In this document: positions 6,101-9,750 of the stretch, in pieces
How the letters are laid out: each line of letters opens with the position of its first letter
How positions within the stretch are numbered: position 1 is the stretch's first letter
Source: Thermoflexales bacterium
GTDB lineage: Bacteria > Chloroflexota > Anaerolineae > Fen-1058
Reading direction: 5' to 3'
Assembly: GCA_030834835.1 (NCBI GenBank)
Contig: JAUQXD010000902.1
Span: 1-9,750 of the forward strand
DNA: 9,750 bases
Notes under the pieces: model-generated
What the model was told of the DNA's origin: nothing
The model's input: only the letters and a program-made list of their open reading frames with translations
The model's database searches: none
Program-made: the position numbers and the translations under genes

Positions 6101-7408
6101 GTGGCCGGCCCTGATGACCTGAAGAAAATCCTCGCGCAAGCGACCACTATCGCCCAACTGGGCGTGTCCCCATCCCTGGCGATCGATCTCATCTATCGTA
6201 TCCTGTTCACCGAAGGCGATGTCAGCGTCGGCCGCATCGTCGAAGTGACGCGCCTGTATCCGCAGATCGTCGACGGCCTGATGGCCGACCTGCAGCACGA
6301 TCACCTGGTGGAAGTGGTGAAAGCCGGCGCCCTGCGGGTCAGCTATACCTATCGGCTGACCGACGAAGGCGCCAGTCGCGCCCGGGATGCGATAGCGCGT
6401 ACCCAGTACGTCGGCCCGTTTCCAGTCGACATTGAGGCGTACCGCAAAGCCATTGTCGCTCAGACCAACGACCGGCATCGAATTAGCCCGGCCGAAGTTA
6501 AACAGGCTTTGGCGCACCTCACCTTGCCCGAACAATTCCACCGCCGCATCGGCCCGGCCATCAATTCCGGCTCATCGCTCTTCCTGTACGGCCCGCCCGG
6601 CAATGGCAAGACGACGGTCGCGCAGGCCATTGCCAGATTGCTGGGCGGCAGCGATCCGATCTGGCTGCCGCACGCCATCACGATCGGTGGCCAGATCATT
6701 CAAGTGGTTGACCCGATGGTGCATGTGCCGTTTCGCGGCGCGGGGGAAAGTGAGAGCACCGGCAAAACCAGTTTCATCGGCGTGGATAAACGATGGGGGT
6801 TGTTCCAGCGGCCCGGCGTGATGGTGGGCGGAGAGCTTACGCTGGAAGCACTGGAACTGCGCTTTGAGCCGGTGACCAAAATCTATGAGGCCCCGCTGCA
6901 ACTCAAAGCCAATGGCGGCATGTTCCTCATCGACGATTTTGGCCGGCAGACCATCAGTCCGCAGCAGTTGCTCAATCGCTGGATTGTGCCGCTGGAGACA
7001 CGCATCGATTTTCTAAGGCTGTATTCCGGGCAGACGCTGGAGATTCCGTTCCGTCAGTTGATCGTCTTCGCCACCAATCTCGATCCCGCTTCCCTGGTGG
7101 ACGCCGCGTTTCTGCGCCGCATTCAGATGAAGGTGGAACTGGGCGCGCCGGACGAGAAGATGTTCTATCAGATCATGGCACAGATGTGCCAGCATTACAA
7201 AATTCCACTGGACAAGGCCGGCTTCGTGCATTTGCTGCAAAAGTGGTATCGCGACGCTAAACGGCCCATGCAGTCCGTGCACCCGCGCGATCTTCTCAAG
7301 ACCATCCTCGCCATTGCCGACTACGCGGGCATTACCCCCGAAATGACGCCGGACCTCATCGACGAAGCGTGCAGCTGTTACTTCGTCGACAGCGTCGCAC
7401 CGATCTAG
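6101..7408 (+). CDS. Winged-helix/AAA+ ATPase of unknown role
   Basis: A 435-residue cytoplasmic protein starting at a GTG; an earlier GTG at 6083 would add six residues. The N-terminal part (about 26-90) looks like a winged helix: predicted helices and a strand-like hairpin leading to YRLTDEG, followed by QYVGPFPVDIEAY. The ATPase core has Walker A GPPGNGKTT (164-172, Lys170), Walker B FLIDDFGRQ (Asp278-Asp279), sensor-1 FATNLDP (Asn326) and a likely arginine finger in FLRRI (Arg339/Arg340), so it should hydrolyse ATP. Walker A and B are about 105 residues apart, more than in a minimal AAA+ domain, with an inserted region rich in Gly that includes STGKTS. No membrane segment or signal is seen. 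It is divergent from csoR and converges on a DUF1028 gene, so neighbours do not define its job. I recognise the ATPase class but no characterised relative. Confidence 0.88.
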   Translation: MAGPDDLKKILAQATTIAQLGVSPSLAIDLIYRILFTEGDVSVGRIVEVTRLYPQIVDGLMADLQHDHLVEVVKAGALRVSYTYRLTDEGASRARDAIARTQYVGPFPVDIEAYRKAIVAQTNDRHRISPAEVKQALAHLTLPEQFHRRIGPAINSGSSLFLYGPPGNGKTTVAQAIARLLGGSDPIWLPHAITIGGQIIQVVDPMVHVPFRGAGESESTGKTSFIGVDKRWGLFQRPGVMVGGELTLEALELRFEPVTKIYEAPLQLKANGGMFLIDDFGRQTISPQQLLNRWIVPLETRIDFLRLYSGQTLEIPFRQLIVFATNLDPASLVDAAFLRRIQMKVELGAPDEKMFYQIMAQMCQHYKIPLDKAGFVHLLQKWYRDAKRPMQSVHPRDLLKTILAIADYAGITPEMTPDLIDEACSCYFVDSVAPI

Positions 7409-8268
7409 GCCGACGGATAGAGTTGCTGCAAATACCGCAGCGCCACCGGCTCAACCTGATCCGCTCCCGGCGGCCAACGATCTTCCAGATTCTCTGTGCC
7501 GATCAACGCTTCAACCGCCGCGCGTGTGACTTGATCGTATTCACCCGTGATTGCGCCCCGATAGTGCCCGCTGCGCTGCGCGATCCGCTGCAACTCGCGG
7601 GTCAGCGCCGCATCGATCGGGATCAGCGTGGCCGGATCGGGCTTTGCGAAATAGAGATGATGCAGTTCAAGCAAGTGCTGCAACCGCTCGATCGGCCTCG
7701 GATCATCATCGACTCGCAAATCGAGATAGCGATCATTGAAGCCCGCGTAGCCGCCGCGTTCACGCACCACCAGCACCGCCGCGCTTTGCTGCCCGCGTCG
7801 ATCACCGCCGGCCGCCTGCCCGGCCGCGAGGGCCGCCACCAACCGATCGGCCAGTTCACCCGACGCCGCTTCATACCCCCGCGCCATGGCTTTCACTGTT
7901 TCTTCACCGACGAGAATATTGCCCTGGACGGCGTATCCGTTCCCGATCAGGCCGCCCGCCCACGCATGACAGTCTTTGCCTGTGAACGTCGCCGCCCCGC
8001 CCGATTGATCGATCACGCCCACCTGTCGATGCTCGCGGTCGTCGTCGGCAGCCAACAATCGATCGAGCGTTTCCTGCGCGCTCAAGCCGGCCGATAACAA
8101 CGCCAATCCTTGCGGCCCGAATGATGTGTTGGCATACGATTGCGTCGCAATCGCGCCCGCATTGGCCCGCGCCCATGGCACCACCGCGCCCACCGCCAGA
8201 AACTTGCTCTGGGTCGCTACGCCCCACTCTTTGGCCGTTGCGTCATGAGCCACAATCGAATACGTCAT
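7405..8268 (-). CDS. DUF1028 protein (Ntn-hydrolase-like) with a possible peptidoglycan-binding tail
   Basis: A 287-residue protein. Residues 1-215 closely fit the DUF1028 family: MTYSIVAHDATAKEWGVATQ at the start, then GAVVPWARANAGAIATQSYAN, GPQGLALLSAGLSAQE, CHAWAGG, VQGNILVG, AGQAAGGDRRGQQSAAVLVV and DLRVDDDPRPI. This family is placed in the N-terminal-nucleophile hydrolase fold, but its reaction is not established. The tail (about 222-287; ALTRELQRIAQRSGHYRGAI and following) resembles the putative peptidoglycan-binding extension found in some family members. No signal peptide is seen. The ATG at 8268 overlaps the upstream stop as ATGA, and GGAG lies 6 nt before it, so translation is coupled to the O-antigen ligase-like gene. 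The stop shares CTAG with the convergent ATPase gene. Confidence 0.9.
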   Translation of the reverse strand: MTYSIVAHDATAKEWGVATQSKFLAVGAVVPWARANAGAIATQSYANTSFGPQGLALLSAGLSAQETLDRLLAADDDREHRQVGVIDQSGGAATFTGKDCHAWAGGLIGNGYAVQGNILVGEETVKAMARGYEAASGELADRLVAALAAGQAAGGDRRGQQSAAVLVVRERGGYAGFNDRYLDLRVDDDPRPIERLQHLLELHHLYFAKPDPATLIPIDAALTRELQRIAQRSGHYRGAITGEYDQVTRAAVEALIGTENLEDRWPPGADQVEPVALRYLQQLYPSA

Positions 8269-9750
8269 GGTTCGCTCCGATCAAGCGTTTGCATCAAGGC
8301 CAGCGTCAGCATAAACACGAAGGACAAATCCACCACAAAATAAGCCGCATCGACGAGACCGTGGGCGAGAAAGTCGATCATGGAAGCCATCAGGCCAATG
8401 ATCAATGACCAATGTTCAATTTTCAATGTTCGTGCACGCCGCAACGCCGCGAATGCTGTACGCCAAAAAGCGAGCTGCATAACAGCGAATGCTGCTAGTC
8501 CCAACAAGCCCAGACGCGCAGCAAAAACCAGCACCATGTTATTCGGATGCGACAATGACGGTTCCAGCCACGCTTCAGGCCGCAGATACCGGCCGCGATA
8601 CGCATACAGGAAATTATCCGGCCCCACGCCCAGCCACGGTTTGTCGCCGATCAAATCGAGCGCGCTCTTCCACAGCGCCAGGCGAAAGAACGACGTGCCT
8701 CCCTCACCATTGAATAGGGCTTGAATTCTAGGCGAATTCAGCACTGGAATCGCGGCCGCACCCGCAAGGATCAACGCCCCGATCGCCGCCCACAGCCAAC
8801 GCCCGCCTGCCAGCAGGCCGATTGCCAGAATCGAAGCGGGCACGCCCATCAACAGCGCGCCGCGCGATTGACTCAACACGATCGCGGCGGCGATGGGGAT
8901 CAGCGCCAGCGCATACCAGCGTCGTCGCCGCAAACCGCGCCCCAAAGCGGCCACAGCCAACCCGATCGGCAATACGCGGCCCAAAAACAAGCCAACGTTA
9001 TTGGGCGAACCATACACGCTGCGCAAGCGCATCGTGCCTTCTTCAGCCGTGATGAGATTAAGCCCGAATGTATACTGCACCAACCCGATCACAGCGACGA
9101 GCACGCCCGCGATGATCAACGCATCCACGACGCGCCAGATCGCCTTGTCGTCCAATTTTGCCGCGCGGATCAGCGCATAGTAAATCACCGGCTCAAGGAT
9201 AATCACTCGCAGTTCGCGCAGCGCAAACACTTTGTAGTCGGCGAGCAACGTGGACGCGATGGAAACAAGCAGGAAGGCGAGGACGGACCAGTCCAATAGC
9301 GTAATCCGTAATGCGTAATGCGCAATGTGTAACGAACGCGCTTGTCTCACGGACCACGCACCACGCACTACGAACGCGATAACACACATGAGGAGCACCC
9401 ACTCACTCATCGAAAAGGCGGATTCAAACAGTTGGCGCGGCAGCATGAAGAACGGCGCGAACAAGGCCACTAACGCTAAGCCTAAATCGAGCCGCAAGAT
9501 GACCAGCACCAGCAGCACCAGCCCGCTGATGATCGTCAGGATCAACCACGGCGACACATAGAAGATCGTCGCGGCGGCCAATGTCGCCAGGATGTTGGCC
9601 GTGTCCCCGGCCCGTCGATACGCCGCCGCGATGTCCACGCCCCACGTCAGCCACGCCGAGCCGTACACGATCAGCGCCGTGATCACCGTCAACGCGATCT
9701 GCTTGCCGCTGCTCAAGCGCGCATACGCCGCCGAGATCACGCCGCCTACT
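8265..9750 (-). CDS. O-antigen ligase/polymerase-like membrane protein (Wzy_C type), 5' end probably outside window
   Basis: The frame is open from 8265 to the right edge; at least 491 residues are visible from a GTG at 9740. That GTG has no ribosome-binding site and open codons continue beyond it, so the true start probably lies outside. About 12 hydrophobic segments are seen. Family marks include YGSPNNVGLFLGR, SQSRGALL and a long extracytoplasmic loop with GDKPWLGVGPDNFLYAYR followed by SHPNNMVLVFAARLGLLGL, which matches the HNxxL-type region of O-antigen ligases. The family joins or polymerises surface polysaccharides at the outer face of the membrane; the substrate is unknown. Two heptamer repeat tracts are translated in loops between membrane segments (about 123-149 and 436-449 from the GTG). 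The gene is coupled by ATGA to a DUF1028 gene. Confidence 0.88.
   Translation of the reverse strand, partial: VGGVISAAYARLSSGKQIALTVITALIVYGSAWLTWGVDIAAAYRRAGDTANILATLAAATIFYVSPWLILTIISGLVLLVLVILRLDLGLALVALFAPFFMLPRQLFESAFSMSEWVLLMCVIAFVVRGAWSVRQARSLHIAHYALRITLLDWSVLAFLLVSIASTLLADYKVFALRELRVIILEPVIYYALIRAAKLDDKAIWRVVDALIIAGVLVAVIGLVQYTFGLNLITAEEGTMRLRSVYGSPNNVGLFLGRVLPIGLAVAALGRGLRRRRWYALALIPIAAAIVLSQSRGALLMGVPASILAIGLLAGGRWLWAAIGALILAGAAAIPVLNSPRIQALFNGEGGTSFFRLALWKSALDLIGDKPWLGVGPDNFLYAYRGRYLRPEAWLEPSLSHPNNMVLVFAARLGLLGLAAFAVMQLAFWRTAFAALRRARTLKIEHWSLIIGLMASMIDFLAHGLVDAAYFVVDLSFVFMLTLALMQTLDRSEP
8394..8435. repeat. Heptamer tandem tract inside the O-antigen ligase-like gene, C-terminal loop
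   Basis: Six 7-bp units on the plus strand, consensus NNCAATG: GCCAATG, ATCAATG, ACCAATG, TTCAATT, TTCAATG, TTCGTGC. The 42-bp length equals 14 codons, so it is frame-neutral. Translated on the minus strand as RTLKIEHWSLIIGL, between two membrane segments. Confidence 0.75.
9294..9375. repeat. Heptamer tandem tract inside the O-antigen ligase-like gene, N-terminal loop
   Basis: Two adjacent blocks on the plus strand. The first (9294-9335) reads CAATAGC, GTAATCC, GTAATGC, GTAATGC, GCAATGT, GTAACGA. The second (9348-9375) reads CACGGAC, CACGCAC, CACGCAC, TACGAAC. The intervening 12 bp are less regular. Translated on the minus strand as VVRGAWSVRQARSLHIAHYA followed by LRIT, an unusual charged segment between two membrane helices. 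Confidence 0.8.

Noticed and set aside
7425..7441. Terminator hairpin after the ATPase gene (GCTGC and GCAGC arms)
   Set aside because: Only a 5-bp stem with no T-run, and it lies inside the convergent coding sequence.
9294..9375. CRISPR array
   Set aside because: Units are 7 bp and contiguous with no spacers, and the tract is translated within a membrane protein gene.

Overview
The window most resembles a Chloroflexota genome (Anaerolineae/Chloroflexia type). This is inferred from the mosaic of gene families, the high-GC coding sequence, the lipoprotein substrate-binding protein with an Ala/Pro/Gln/Thr-rich linker, and several patches of degenerate 7-bp tandem repeats. No rRNA or other phylogenetic marker is present, so the assignment is tentative. 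There are seven protein genes, no RNA genes, no CRISPR array and no recognisable mobile element.

Left region (1-2760, minus strand): a LacI-family repressor gene (1498-2538) followed by a lipoprotein sugar-binding protein of an ABC importer (1-1341), whose last residues run off the left edge. The repressor gene has a near-consensus sigma-70 promoter (TTGACA, 17 bp, TATAAA) with three LacI-type CG-centred operators around it: one upstream of -35, one just after -10 and one in the leader. This looks like an autoregulated sugar-uptake operon whose permease genes would lie further left.

Centre (2779-6027, minus strand): a copper-resistance operon, csoR - copA - small YHS-domain protein. It has a clear promoter (TTGACG, 17 bp, TATAAC), a G/C-tract inverted repeat overlapping the csoR ribosome-binding site as a plausible CsoR operator, and a long hairpin at the distal end. 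CsoR senses Cu(I), CopA exports it, and the YHS protein probably binds metal.

Right region (6056-9750): a plus-strand winged-helix/AAA+ ATPase of unknown role, divergent from csoR and driven by an extended -10 promoter. It converges on a minus-strand pair: a 5'-truncated O-antigen ligase-like membrane protein (Wzy_C type) translationally coupled by an ATGA overlap to a DUF1028 protein. The two convergent genes share a CTAG, so their stop codons overlap.

The most unusual signal is a family of degenerate heptanucleotide tandem repeats. They occur in five places: between csoR and copA, inside copA at a cytoplasmic-domain loop, across the copA stop codon into the following gap, and twice inside the O-antigen ligase gene. 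In the coding cases the repeats are translated in frame, giving low-complexity peptides such as HYALRIT-like and HWSLIIG-like stretches in loops or at a C-terminus. They appear to have inserted or expanded inside genes without breaking them.
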